From contig NZ_QGMP01000001.1 in NCBI RefSeq assembly GCF_003259185.1, forward strand, positions 744,001-808,000: a DNA stretch of 64,000 nt, written 5' to 3'. A program made the translations under genes and the position numbers. Positions within the stretch are counted from its first letter, which is position 1. Each line of letters starts with the position of its first letter. The notes under the pieces were generated by a model. That model had not been told where the DNA came from. It did no database searches and was given only the letters and a program-made list of their open reading frames with translations. Below are positions 52,034-60,947 of this stretch, one piece after another. Source of the stretch: Isoalcanivorax indicus. GTDB taxonomy: Bacteria > Pseudomonadota > Gammaproteobacteria > Pseudomonadales > Alcanivoracaceae.

Positions 52034-54169
52034 GTGATCGTGAGCACTGTGTTCTGCCGCCTGATGGCCCTGTTACCGCTTGCGGCGCTGCCCCTGCCGT
52101 TGTGGGCGCATCACCCCGTGCTCCCGAATGACGAGCAGCCCGCAGGCGGCGCCCGACTGGAAACGATTACCGTTCATGCGCCTGACGCGGGCGGTCTGTC
52201 CTCCACGGCGGACGACAAGCTGGAGGCATTCTTCCGCGCCAGCCGCGCCCAGAGTCTGCTGGACGGCGAGCGCTGGCGCGAAGGGCGGGCAGGCAATCAG
52301 GAGGATGCCTTCAGGCGGGTGCCCGGTGTCTGGGCAAGCAGCGAAAACAACGGCGACGATGTGGCCCTCTCGATCCGCGGATCAGGCATTTCCAGCAGCA
52401 GTTTCGGTCGCGGCATTCGTTCCTATCAGGACGGCATTATCCTGGGCAGTCTGGATGGCGGCACCACCAACCAGCTGGTGGATATGCTCGCCTATGACCA
52501 CCTGGAGGTGTATCGCGGCCCGGCGGCCCTGGCACTGGGGGCGGCCACCACCGGTGGTGTCATCAACTATGTCAGCCGCACCGGCCGCAACACGCCGGGC
52601 TGGCTGCTGCGCAGTGAAGCCGGTCGCTTCGGTTACCGCCGCAACCAACTGGCCCACGGCGGGCAGGATGGCGATCTGGATCACTTCGTCAGCATCAATC
52701 ACACCTGGCAGGAAGGGTTTCGCGACCAGCAACGGCAGAACAACCTGCGCCTGAACGCCAACCTGGGGGTGCAGCTGCATGACGACCTGGAGCATCGCAC
52801 TTATCTGATGGTGACCGAGGCCAACACGGAGCTCGCGGGCGCGATTCCCCTGCACACCCTGAACCGCGACACGCGTCGCCAGGCCGCCGCCAACAACGTG
52901 CAGTATGACGCGGACCGCAACTGGCAGGATATTCGTCTGGCCAACCGCGCCCTGTGGCAGATCGACGATCGACAGCGCCTGACCACCAGCGCCTTCGTGA
53001 CCCGCAGCCGCCTGGATCATTTGCCGACGCCCTTTGTCGGCATCATCGACAACGCACTGGAAAGCTATGGCGTGGGCCTGGATTACGCCCTGGACCAGGA
53101 AGGTGGCCATACGCTGGTGGCCGGCGTGCGAGCAGGGCAGGGCAGTGACCGGCTGGCGCGCTTCCAACAGACTCCGGACGGCCAGCGCAAGGGCAACCAG
53201 ACCTACGATGCCCGGCTGCGCACCGTGCAACTGGAAGCCTATGCCGAGCAGACCTGGCAGGTCAGTGAGCGTTGGCGGTTGAACCTCGGGGCTCAGGCAC
53301 TGCATTCGCGGCGTGCACTGGATGACTTTATTCGTGAATCGCCTCCGCCCTGTGCCGAGTGCACGGGGCCCCAGCCCCAGGCCAACCCGGATGACATCAG
53401 CTACCGGGTGACCTATCGCGGTTTTTCACCGAAAGCGGGCGCTACCTTTGAATGGACGCCGGGCCAGCTGGTGTTTGCGCAACTGGCGCGCAGCATCGAA
53501 GGGCCCGCGTCATCGGAGCTGGGCAATAATCCGATTCCCGGCAGTCTCGATGCGCAAACGGCTGTCACCGCCGAGCTGGGCAGCCGGGGCGTGCTGTCGT
53601 ATGGCTACTGGGAACTGGTGCTGTACCACACCCGCATCGAAAACGAGATCCTGAATCTGGATCTGGATGGCGCCACGGGCATCTTCAATGCCCGTGGCGA
53701 CACGGTGCATCGCGGTATCGAACTGGGCACCGGGTTGCACCTGCATGACGACCTGATGCTGGAAACCGTGTACAACCTGTCCGATTTCCGCTTTGATGAC
53801 GACCCGGATTTCGGCAATAACCGCCTGCCCACCCAGCCGCGCCATACCCTGTTCATGAGCCTGCGTTACAGCACGCCCGGCGGGCTGGTGGTGGCGCCAA
53901 ACGGGCGCTATGTGAGCGGCTATGACCTGACCTACCGCAACACCCCCGGCCAGAACTGGCAGGCGCCGTCGCATACGCTCTGGGGGCTGGTGGTCAGCCA
54001 GGAATTCGCCAACGGCCTGCGGTTGTTTGCCGAGGGCCAGAACCTGACCGATGAAGTCTATGTGGCCTCGGCCACCGCCGTTGTCGCGCCGGGGCCGACC
54101 GCCACCTCCGGTAACGTCAATCCGGGCGGCCCGCGGGCCTGGTACGCCGGCTTCGAATATCGTTTCTGA
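52034..54169 (+). CDS. TonB-dependent outer-membrane receptor
   Basis: A 711-residue receptor with a signal peptide (MALLPLAALPLPLWA), a plug domain (DAFRRVPGVWASSENNGDDVALSIRGSG), the VYRGPAALALGAATTGGVINYVSR segment, and a 22-strand barrel ending in WYAGFEYRF. The start is GTG at 52034 or 52040; an ATG ten codons later would still include the signal. It is followed after 9 bp by a PepSY membrane protein, a pair often used for siderophore- or metal-related uptake with reduction of the metal in the periplasm or membrane. The ligand is unknown. It is not obviously Fur-box controlled. Confidence 0.88.
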   Translation: MIVSTVFCRLMALLPLAALPLPLWAHHPVLPNDEQPAGGARLETITVHAPDAGGLSSTADDKLEAFFRASRAQSLLDGERWREGRAGNQEDAFRRVPGVWASSENNGDDVALSIRGSGISSSSFGRGIRSYQDGIILGSLDGGTTNQLVDMLAYDHLEVYRGPAALALGAATTGGVINYVSRTGRNTPGWLLRSEAGRFGYRRNQLAHGGQDGDLDHFVSINHTWQEGFRDQQRQNNLRLNANLGVQLHDDLEHRTYLMVTEANTELAGAIPLHTLNRDTRRQAAANNVQYDADRNWQDIRLANRALWQIDDRQRLTTSAFVTRSRLDHLPTPFVGIIDNALESYGVGLDYALDQEGGHTLVAGVRAGQGSDRLARFQQTPDGQRKGNQTYDARLRTVQLEAYAEQTWQVSERWRLNLGAQALHSRRALDDFIRESPPPCAECTGPQPQANPDDISYRVTYRGFSPKAGATFEWTPGQLVFAQLARSIEGPASSELGNNPIPGSLDAQTAVTAELGSRGVLSYGYWELVLYHTRIENEILNLDLDGATGIFNARGDTVHRGIELGTGLHLHDDLMLETVYNLSDFRFDDDPDFGNNRLPTQPRHTLFMSLRYSTPGGLVVAPNGRYVSGYDLTYRNTPGQNWQAPSHTLWGLVVSQEFANGLRLFAEGQNLTDEVYVASATAVVAPGPTATSGNVNPGGPRAWYAGFEYRF

Positions 54170-54178
54170 GGACACGAC

Positions 54179-55654
54179 ATGCTCTCCCTGCTGCTGCGCT
54201 GGCACCGTCGACTGGCGCTTGTTGTCGCCCTGCCGGTGTTGCTGTGGGTCATCAGTGGCCTGACCCATCCGCTGATGGCGCACGTCTGGACACCGGAACT
54301 GCGCTGGCAGCACCTGGCGCTGCCCGCGCTGCCGCAGGCGGATGAGGTGATCCCGCCGCAACGTCTGTTGCAGCGGCACGGCTATGAGGCCGTCGATCAG
54401 ATCAATCTGGTTTACGTGAGCGGCCGTCCGCAGTGGCAGGTGGCGGTCTACGGGCCGCGTCTGCAGGCCGAGCGTTACCGCGAGGCGCGGCCACCGGCCA
54501 ATGTGGCGCTGAGCTATTACGATGCGGTCAGCGGCATCCCCGTGGTCGGCGGTGAGCGACTGCATGCCATGGCCCTCGCGCGGATTCTGCTGGGGGACCC
54601 GCAGGTTGCGGTGACCGACGTGACCCGTCTGGACGACTTTGACCTGCAGTACCGTTTCGTCAACCGCCTGCTGCCGGTGCACCGGGTCAGCTTTGATCGC
54701 GATGACGGCATCCAGTTGTATATCGACGTGATCGGCCAGCGTCTGGCCGCCGCCGATAATCACTGGCGCCGGGCTGGCTTGTGGACCTTTGCCCAGTTCC
54801 ATAACTGGCATTTTCTTGGCGAGCGGCATCACCCCCTGCGCACCGGCGCCATTACCGTGATGATCAGCCTGACCTTTGTCGTCGGGCTCGGCGGGCTGGT
54901 GTTGTACGCCGTGCAGTGGCGCAAACGCCGGGGCCGCCAGGGCCGTGATGGCGCACACCGCTGGCATCGTCGCCTGGGGCTGGTCATGGCGCTGGCGATG
55001 CTCGGGTTTGCCAGCAGCGGCCTGCATGTCGTGCTGGGCCAGTTCCAGGCCGAGGACCATCTGGCCTGGCGGGCCGATACCCGCATACCTGTCAGCGCCC
55101 TGACCTGGAACCCGCTGGCTTCCGTGACCGCACAGACCATCGGCCTGTCCCATGCCTGGCTGGACGGCGAGCCGGTCTGGCAGTTGCGTGAAAATGTGGA
55201 GGGCGGTGAAGCCATCCGCTATGTGCATGCGCAGACCGGCAACGCCCTGAGTGACGATGCAGACCGTGATTATGCGCTGGCGCTGTATCAGGACTGGGCC
55301 CGGCACAGTGGTCGCCCGGTACAGCCGGTTACCTTTACCCGCGCCTTGCCCGACTTCGCCATGGACTATGTCTCGGTCTACAAGCGCCTGCCGGTGCAGC
55401 GGCTGGGTCTGGCCCAGGCACCGCTGAGCACCTTCTTCGTGGAAACCCATACCGGCCACGTCGCCCATGCGGCGACCCCGGAAGGGCGACTGCGCAGCCG
55501 CCACTTCATGAACCTGCACAAGTATCACTTCCTCGGCAACCTCGGCCTGGGGCCGGCCGCCCGTGACCTGGTCATCAGCATGGTGGTCGTGCTGATCCTG
55601 ATCGTGGTGCTGCTCGGCACGGTGGCCTGGCTGCGCCTCAGCGGCCGTCGCTGA
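54179..55654 (+). CDS. PepSY-associated membrane protein
   Basis: A 491-residue inner-membrane protein of the PepSY_TM group, with four main hydrophobic segments (about residues 12-32, 220-243, 258-280 and 465-485), histidines near them (RWHRRLALV, HNWHFLG, HRWHRRLGLV, LHKYHFLGNLG) and extracytoplasmic PepSY-like domains. Family members associated with TonB receptors, such as FpvG-like or ferric-reductase-like proteins, are thought to help release iron from siderophores by electron transfer; the paired histidines would suit heme binding. It is coupled to the receptor by a 9-bp gap and good GAGGA ribosome-binding site. Confidence 0.83.
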   Translation: MLSLLLRWHRRLALVVALPVLLWVISGLTHPLMAHVWTPELRWQHLALPALPQADEVIPPQRLLQRHGYEAVDQINLVYVSGRPQWQVAVYGPRLQAERYREARPPANVALSYYDAVSGIPVVGGERLHAMALARILLGDPQVAVTDVTRLDDFDLQYRFVNRLLPVHRVSFDRDDGIQLYIDVIGQRLAAADNHWRRAGLWTFAQFHNWHFLGERHHPLRTGAITVMISLTFVVGLGGLVLYAVQWRKRRGRQGRDGAHRWHRRLGLVMALAMLGFASSGLHVVLGQFQAEDHLAWRADTRIPVSALTWNPLASVTAQTIGLSHAWLDGEPVWQLRENVEGGEAIRYVHAQTGNALSDDADRDYALALYQDWARHSGRPVQPVTFTRALPDFAMDYVSVYKRLPVQRLGLAQAPLSTFFVETHTGHVAHAATPEGRLRSRHFMNLHKYHFLGNLGLGPAARDLVISMVVVLILIVVLLGTVAWLRLSGRR

Positions 55655-55663
55655 TCCTTAAAC

Positions 55664-55682
55664 AATAATGATTCTCATTGAC
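55664..55682. promoter_or_regulatory. Fur box upstream of the heme operon
   Basis: AATAATGATTCTCATTGAC matches 14 of 19 positions of the Fur consensus (GATAATGATAATCATTATC). It lies 58-76 bp upstream of the hmuR start, so iron-repressed expression of the hmu genes is very likely. Confidence 0.8.
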
Positions 55683-55732
55683 ACAAAGAGGATTGCGCCC
55701 CATCATTGCAAATAGTTCTCGATAACTAAATG

Positions 55733-55746
55733 TAATGATATGCATT
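55733..55746. promoter_or_regulatory. Second Fur-box-like sequence overlapping the hmuR start
   Basis: TAATGATATGCATT matches 12 of 14 positions of the Fur core and includes the hmuR ATG at 55740. Such a site could add repression by blocking early transcription. It may also mean the real start is downstream. Confidence 0.55.
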
Positions 55747-57749
55747 CAAACTTCCTTGCTCCGACGCCTGTGCTGCTGGTGCTCTGCCTGCTGGTGACGC
55801 CAGCGCATGCCGACAACGTCGCCTGGCTGGATCAGATCGTGGTTACCGGCACCCGCACCGAGCGCAGCGTGATCGACGCGCCCGTGCGCACGGAAGTGGT
55901 CACCCGCCAGGAGCTGGAGCGCACCCATGCCCGGTCATTGAAGGAGGCACTGGAAAACGTGTCCGGGCTGCAGTTGCGCGAGATTCACGGCAAGGCCGGG
56001 TATGAAGTCTCCCTGCAAGGCCTGAGCGGCGAGCAGGTGCTGGTGCTGGTGGACGGCCTGCGTATCTCAGCCAGCACCGGCTCCACGGTGGATGTCAGCC
56101 AATTGGCGCTGACCGAAGTCGAGCGTATCGAGATCGTCAAGGGCGCCACCTCGGCGCAATACGGCAGCGCCGCCATGGGCGGTGTCATCAATGTTATTAC
56201 CCGCGATGTAACGCCGGGTTTCAGTGGCGAGATGCAGGGCGATATCGGCAGCTATGGCAGCCAGAACCCGTCCACCCATCGCATCGACATCGCTCGCCGC
56301 CATGCCCGTGCCCGGGTGGACACCGGCACCGAGACCCTGCGCTTGCGGCTGGCGGCAGACCGTCTGGAGAGCGACGGTATCACTCCGGTGCCTGGCGGTT
56401 GGGCGCGCCCCTCGGATGAAGTGGACCGGCAACAATACGACGCCCGGCTGGAATGGCACCCCTCGCCCGACGGGCGCTTCTATCTGCAAGGCGGACGGTT
56501 TACTGAAGACGGCATCAGCCGCGCCTCCGAGCGCTTGCCCGGTGGCGTCTTGCTCAACACCAGCAAGACCGAAGCGGTCATTCGCGACCGCTATGTGGCG
56601 GGCGGGCGCTGGGCCTGGCCGGGCGGCTTCGCGGTGCAGCTCAATGGCGTGCACGAGCAGTTCAGCGACGACACCCTGAAATATTCCCCCACCGGTCCCT
56701 TTGACGACCGCTATGCAGAGATGGACCTGTCCCAGCTTTCGCTGCAAGTGGATAGCCCCTATTACGACGGCATGGATGGCGCCCTGGGTTACAGCTTCCA
56801 GATGGGCGGCGACCTGCATCACGAAAGCCTGCGCCAGACCAAGGACGGTGTCTCCGAGCTGGACGGCACGGATCGCGTCAGCCGCCGCAGCGACGAAATC
56901 TTTCGCCAGGACACGTTTTTTTATGGCGACGCGCTGGAGCTGGTGCTGGGTGTGCGCCACCAGTACGACAGCGACTTTGGCAGCCATGTCGCCGGTAACG
57001 CCGGTGCCCGCTGGCACCTGTGGCGCGGCAGTGACTGGCGCACCACCGCGCGGCTGGGCTGGGGGCAGGGCTACCGCGTGCCCAACCTGAAAGAGCGCTT
57101 CTATCTGTTCGATCACAGCCAGCTCGGCTATGTGGTGATCGGCAATCCCGATCTGCAACCGGAGCGCTCGCAGAGCTGGCAATTGGGCACCACTTTTTCC
57201 TGGCGCGAGCAATGGGTGCTGGAACTGGGCGTGTTTCATAACGCCCTGCGCAACCTGATTCAGATCGATGCGGATACCGACCCGGTGCCGGGCGGCACTG
57301 TGCAGGAGTACCAGTACGACAACGTCGCCCGCGCTATGACACGCGGCGCCGAAGTCGGACTGGACTGGGCCATCGCGCCGCGCCTGAGCCTGCATCTCAA
57401 CCACACCCATATGCAGACCGAAGACCGCGACAGCGGTCAGCGCCTGACGCGGCGCCCCCGGGATATCAGCCGCGCGGGCATCAATATGGGCGTCACGGAA
57501 ACCACCGAACTGACCCTGCGCGGCCGCTACCAGAGTGACGAACTGGCCACCAGCGCCGGGGCGCGCTCGCCGGCCTGGCGCGCACTGGATATCAGTCTGA
57601 CGCATCAGGCGACGCCAGCACTGAGTGTGCTGGCGGGCGTCGACAACCTGTTTGACACACAACGCGACTTTGCCGACCCGGCAGATTTTTCACCGATCGT
57701 CGGGCGTTTTATTTATCTCGGCGCGCGTTATCAATTTGGCCAGCGCTGA
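55740..57749 (+). CDS. hmuR: TonB-dependent heme/hemin receptor
   Basis: A 669-residue outer-membrane receptor with a signal peptide (VLCLLVTPAHA), TonB box region DQIVVTGTR, a plug with GLSGEQVLVLVDGLRI, and the barrel motif YRVPNLKERFYLFDHSQLGY, then NPDLQPERS, reminiscent of the FRAP/NPNL heme-receptor signatures with an intervening histidine. The end GARYQFGQR is unusual in not finishing with an aromatic residue. It heads hmuRYSTUV behind a Fur box. The ligand (heme, possibly from hemoproteins) is inferred from motifs and operon partners. Confidence 0.88.
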   Translation: MHSNFLAPTPVLLVLCLLVTPAHADNVAWLDQIVVTGTRTERSVIDAPVRTEVVTRQELERTHARSLKEALENVSGLQLREIHGKAGYEVSLQGLSGEQVLVLVDGLRISASTGSTVDVSQLALTEVERIEIVKGATSAQYGSAAMGGVINVITRDVTPGFSGEMQGDIGSYGSQNPSTHRIDIARRHARARVDTGTETLRLRLAADRLESDGITPVPGGWARPSDEVDRQQYDARLEWHPSPDGRFYLQGGRFTEDGISRASERLPGGVLLNTSKTEAVIRDRYVAGGRWAWPGGFAVQLNGVHEQFSDDTLKYSPTGPFDDRYAEMDLSQLSLQVDSPYYDGMDGALGYSFQMGGDLHHESLRQTKDGVSELDGTDRVSRRSDEIFRQDTFFYGDALELVLGVRHQYDSDFGSHVAGNAGARWHLWRGSDWRTTARLGWGQGYRVPNLKERFYLFDHSQLGYVVIGNPDLQPERSQSWQLGTTFSWREQWVLELGVFHNALRNLIQIDADTDPVPGGTVQEYQYDNVARAMTRGAEVGLDWAIAPRLSLHLNHTHMQTEDRDSGQRLTRRPRDISRAGINMGVTETTELTLRGRYQSDELATSAGARSPAWRALDISLTHQATPALSVLAGVDNLFDTQRDFADPADFSPIVGRFIYLGARYQFGQR

Positions 57750-57788
57750 AGAAGGTGCGGCCTGCAACACAACCGGAGGGAGATCACC

Positions 57789-58982
57789 ATGCAAGACAGA
57801 AGAACATTTTCGCACTGGCGTGTGTCGCTGATGGGCGCCGCCGTGATGGCACTGGCCGCCTGCGGCGGCTCATCAGGCAGCAGCACACCGCCGGGTAACG
57901 GCGGCGGCGATGAGCAGCCGGATGTCCAGGCGCGCAGCTACGACGCCAGCAGTTATACCGACTGGGTGCATGTGAATCTGGAAAGCGGCGACACCGTGGC
58001 CGAAGACGGCGACTGGCACATTGCGCTGCGCCGCACCGAACTGCGCCTGAATGGCGGCGATTCCGGCCCGGGCAATACGGCCGGTGCGCTGGTGGCAGCG
58101 CAGGATGATTTTTATGACGGCGACGGCGAGCCGAACAGCAGCGTATTTCTGAATGCCACGCCGGATTCCGAGCTGAGTCCCTTGCTGGAAGATTATCCGG
58201 CCCCGGCCACTAATGCCTGGATCGTGGACCGCCTCTCCAGCGCGTTTGGTGGCATGAATGACTGGTATCTGTACCAGCACAGCGCACCGCAGTGTGATGC
58301 GGGTGCTGGCCTGATTGTGGCCAACCCGGACAAGGGCTGGTTGCTGAAATCCGGTGAAGGCAACAGCTATGCCCGCGTGCGCGCCACCGATATCGTTTTC
58401 TGCACCCGCGATGGCAATGGCGTGGAAACCTTTACTTTCGAATTTGATGTGCAGGTGCCGGATTCGGACCAGTTCACCACCGAGGCCACCTTTACCGGCA
58501 CCTTGCCGCCGGCGGGCGGCGAAGTCTGCTTCGATTTCAACGCTGACGAGATTGTGGATTGCACCGGCAACGCCTGGGACCTCAAGGCCGGTTTTGCCGG
58601 CATGAACTTCTTCCTGCGCAGCAATAGCGGCGACAGCGGCGACGGCGCCGGTGGCGTATTCGGCCCGCATGACTGGGCGGACCTGGCCACCTGGCAAAGC
58701 GCCACCATCGACCCCGACAGTGGCGAACCGATTCCGGCACACCTTTATGCCGCCGACAGCAGCAGCGGCATCTTCGCGCAGCAAAGCTGGTACGCCTACA
58801 ACCTGCAGGGCAACCACCGCCTGTGGCCGAACTACCGCGTCTACCGCATTGATACCGATCGCAATGACGACGACGCGCCGCAATTCCAGTTGCAGGTCAC
58901 CGGCTACTACAGCGAAGGCGGTGCCAGTGGCCACCCGCGCCTGCGCTGGCGGCAGCTTGATCTGAACGCTACACAGGAGTAA
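57789..58982 (+). CDS. hmuY: HmuY-family heme-binding lipoprotein
   Basis: A 397-residue lipoprotein (Cys25 in MALAACGG) with two HmuY-like halves: YDASSYTDWVHVNLESGDTV followed by WHIALRRTELRLNGG in the first, and WYAYNLQGNHRLWPNYRVYRI with YYSEGGASGHPRLRWRQL in the second. HmuY proteins capture heme at the cell surface and hand it to an HmuR receptor; the best-known one is from Porphyromonas. The ribosome-binding site GGAGGGAG is excellent. It lies between hmuR and hmuS, 40 bp after the former. The pairing here supports both family calls. Confidence 0.85.
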   Translation: MQDRRTFSHWRVSLMGAAVMALAACGGSSGSSTPPGNGGGDEQPDVQARSYDASSYTDWVHVNLESGDTVAEDGDWHIALRRTELRLNGGDSGPGNTAGALVAAQDDFYDGDGEPNSSVFLNATPDSELSPLLEDYPAPATNAWIVDRLSSAFGGMNDWYLYQHSAPQCDAGAGLIVANPDKGWLLKSGEGNSYARVRATDIVFCTRDGNGVETFTFEFDVQVPDSDQFTTEATFTGTLPPAGGEVCFDFNADEIVDCTGNAWDLKAGFAGMNFFLRSNSGDSGDGAGGVFGPHDWADLATWQSATIDPDSGEPIPAHLYAADSSSGIFAQQSWYAYNLQGNHRLWPNYRVYRIDTDRNDDDAPQFQLQVTGYYSEGGASGHPRLRWRQLDLNATQE

Positions 58983-58986
58983 TTCC

Positions 58987-60072
58987 ATGACGCAGGCATC
59001 GACTCACGCCAGCCAGACCACGGCGCCTTTTTCGCCGGAACAGCGCCAGGCCCTGCAGGCCGCCTGGCGCGCCCTGCGCGAAACGCAGCCGCGACTGCGT
59101 ATTCGCAACGCGGCCGAGCAACTGGGGGTCAGCGAACTCACGCTGCTGCTGACCGAACCCGAAGACAAGGTGGTGCGGCTGCAGCCAGCCTTTACCGACC
59201 TCTATCCGTCGCTGTCGTTGTTGGGGCGCATCATGACGCTGGCGCGCAATGATGAAGTGGTGCATGAAACCACCGGCCAGATGAGCAAGTTCAGTGTCAT
59301 GGAAGGCGGCCGCATGGGCCTGTGCCTGGGCGAGATCGACCTGCGGGTCTTTTTCTCCCACTGGGGGCATGCCTGCGCGGTGACGGAGGCCGGGCCGAAA
59401 GGTCCGCGCCACAGTGTGCAGATGTTTGATCACAGCGGTCAGGCGGTGCACAAGATTTATGCCACCGATGGCACCGACATGCAGGCCTGGGAGGGGCTGG
59501 TCGCACGCTTCCGCGCCGCCGACCAGCGCCCGCCGCTGGCACTGCAACCGGCACCGGCATTCCAGCGCCAACCGTCGCTGCCCGATCCGCAGCCGCTGCG
59601 CGATGACTGGGCGGCGATCACCGACGTGCACCAGTTTCACGACATGTTGAGACGCCACGGGCTGGATCGTCTGACGGCGCTGGAGCAGGTGGGCGAGCCC
59701 TGGGCGCGTCCGGTGGCCCAGGACAGCGTCGAGAATGTGCTCAACAGCGTGGCGGAGATCGGCACGCCGATCATGGCGTTTGTCGGCAATCGCGGCATTG
59801 TGCAGATCTACACCGGCCGCGTACACCGGCTGCTGCGCACCGGCGAGTGGTTCAATGTGCTCGACCCGCATTTCAATCTGCATATGCGCACTGGCGACAT
59901 GAAACATCTGTGGGTGGTACGGCGGCCTTCGGAGGACGGCGATATCACGTCGCTGGATGCGTTCAATGCGCAGGGCGAACTGGTGCTGAGCCTGTTTGGC
60001 GAACGCAAGCCGGGCAAAGCCGAACTGCCTGCCTGGCGCGACCTGCTGGCGCAGATTCCGAGGGTGTCGTGA
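58987..60072 (+). CDS. hmuS: Hemin-degrading factor HemS/HmuS-like
   Basis: A 361-residue cytosolic protein with the two-repeat HemS fold (ESVENVLNSVAEIG-like: QDSVENVLNSVAEIGTPIM, and DPHFNLHMRTGDMKHLWVVRRPSEDG). HemS/HmuS proteins bind imported heme and degrade or pass it to release iron. The ATG is four bases after hmuY, whose terminal CAGGAG serves as ribosome-binding site. Its end overlaps the hmuT GTG by four bases (GTGA). This cotranslation fits an integrated heme-import and degradation operon. Confidence 0.9.
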   Translation: MTQASTHASQTTAPFSPEQRQALQAAWRALRETQPRLRIRNAAEQLGVSELTLLLTEPEDKVVRLQPAFTDLYPSLSLLGRIMTLARNDEVVHETTGQMSKFSVMEGGRMGLCLGEIDLRVFFSHWGHACAVTEAGPKGPRHSVQMFDHSGQAVHKIYATDGTDMQAWEGLVARFRAADQRPPLALQPAPAFQRQPSLPDPQPLRDDWAAITDVHQFHDMLRRHGLDRLTALEQVGEPWARPVAQDSVENVLNSVAEIGTPIMAFVGNRGIVQIYTGRVHRLLRTGEWFNVLDPHFNLHMRTGDMKHLWVVRRPSEDGDITSLDAFNAQGELVLSLFGERKPGKAELPAWRDLLAQIPRVS

Positions 60073-60947
60073 ACAGGCGCGGACGGGTTGCCGTGCTGGC
60101 GGCGCTGCTGCTGGTGCAGCCTGCGTCGGCGCAACCGGCCCTGGAGCAACGGCTGGTGGTGGCGGGTGGCGCCGTGACCGAAATGGTCTATGCCCTGGGC
60201 GCCGAAGACCAGCTGGTGGCGGTGGATGACACCAGTGTCTGGCCGCCCGCCGCCCGTGCGCTGCCGAAGATCGGTTATGTGCGCGCCCTGCCGGTAGAGG
60301 GCATCGCCTCGCTGCGTCCTGACAAGGTGCTGGTGTCGGCAGACGAAGCGGGGCCTGCGCGCACCTTGCGCCAGTTGGAGCGTGTCACGAAGGTCGTACC
60401 CATCACGGCGGCTCACTCTGCGGAAGGGGTGCTGGCCCGGGCGCATCAGGTGGCCGCGGAAACCGGCCGCGAGGAAGCGGGCGCCGCGCTGGTGGCACAG
60501 CTGGAAGCCGCGTTCGCGCGCATCAATGAGCGCCTGCCGCTGGCCGACCCGCCGCGGGTGCTGTGTCTGCTGTCTGCGGGCAGCCATGGGGTGCGTCTGG
60601 CGGGGCGCGACACCAAGGCCCAGGCGCTGTTGGACAGCCTTGGTTTGCCCAACGCGGTGGGCGATCAGCGCGGCTACCGGCCCCTGAGCAGCGAAGCCTT
60701 GCTGGCGTTGGCGCCGGACATGGTCATCATCGCTGAAACCGTGCCGGGGGAATTCCGTGCCGAAGACTGGCCCGCACTGGGCATGACGCCCGCCGCGCGG
60801 GCAGGGCGCATTCTGGTGGCCGACAGCATGCTGTTGCTGGGGTTTGGTCCGCGCTTGCCGGAGGCCATGGCGCAGGTGCTGGATGTGGCCACCGGGGCGG
60901 GTGAGGGCGAGGCGAACGCAGAGAGAGGCGTAGTGTGGTCCCGGTAA
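60069..60947 (+). CDS. hmuT: Heme ABC transporter substrate-binding protein
   Basis: A 292-residue periplasmic binding protein starting at GTG 60069 (VNRRGRVAVLAALLLVQPASA, a signal peptide). It contains typical HmuT/BtuF-like features: RLVVAGGAVTEMVYALG, SVWPPAARALPKIGYVRALPVEGIASLRPDKVL (shown for the family spacing), and a C-terminal helix segment. It carries heme from the outer-membrane receptor to the HmuUV importer. The GTG start overlaps the hmuS stop as GTGA. It overlaps the permease gene downstream by 13 bp. A longer frame upstream is antisense-free shadow sequence and is not used. Confidence 0.9.
   Translation: MNRRGRVAVLAALLLVQPASAQPALEQRLVVAGGAVTEMVYALGAEDQLVAVDDTSVWPPAARALPKIGYVRALPVEGIASLRPDKVLVSADEAGPARTLRQLERVTKVVPITAAHSAEGVLARAHQVAAETGREEAGAALVAQLEAAFARINERLPLADPPRVLCLLSAGSHGVRLAGRDTKAQALLDSLGLPNAVGDQRGYRPLSSEALLALAPDMVIIAETVPGEFRAEDWPALGMTPAARAGRILVADSMLLLGFGPRLPEAMAQVLDVATGAGEGEANAERGVVWSR

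Noticed and set aside
53510-55528. A 672-codon minus-strand frame opposite the TonB receptor and PepSY genes
   Set aside because: Both plus-strand genes match known families, and the antisense frame is His/Gln/Gly-rich in a way typical of complementary sequence.
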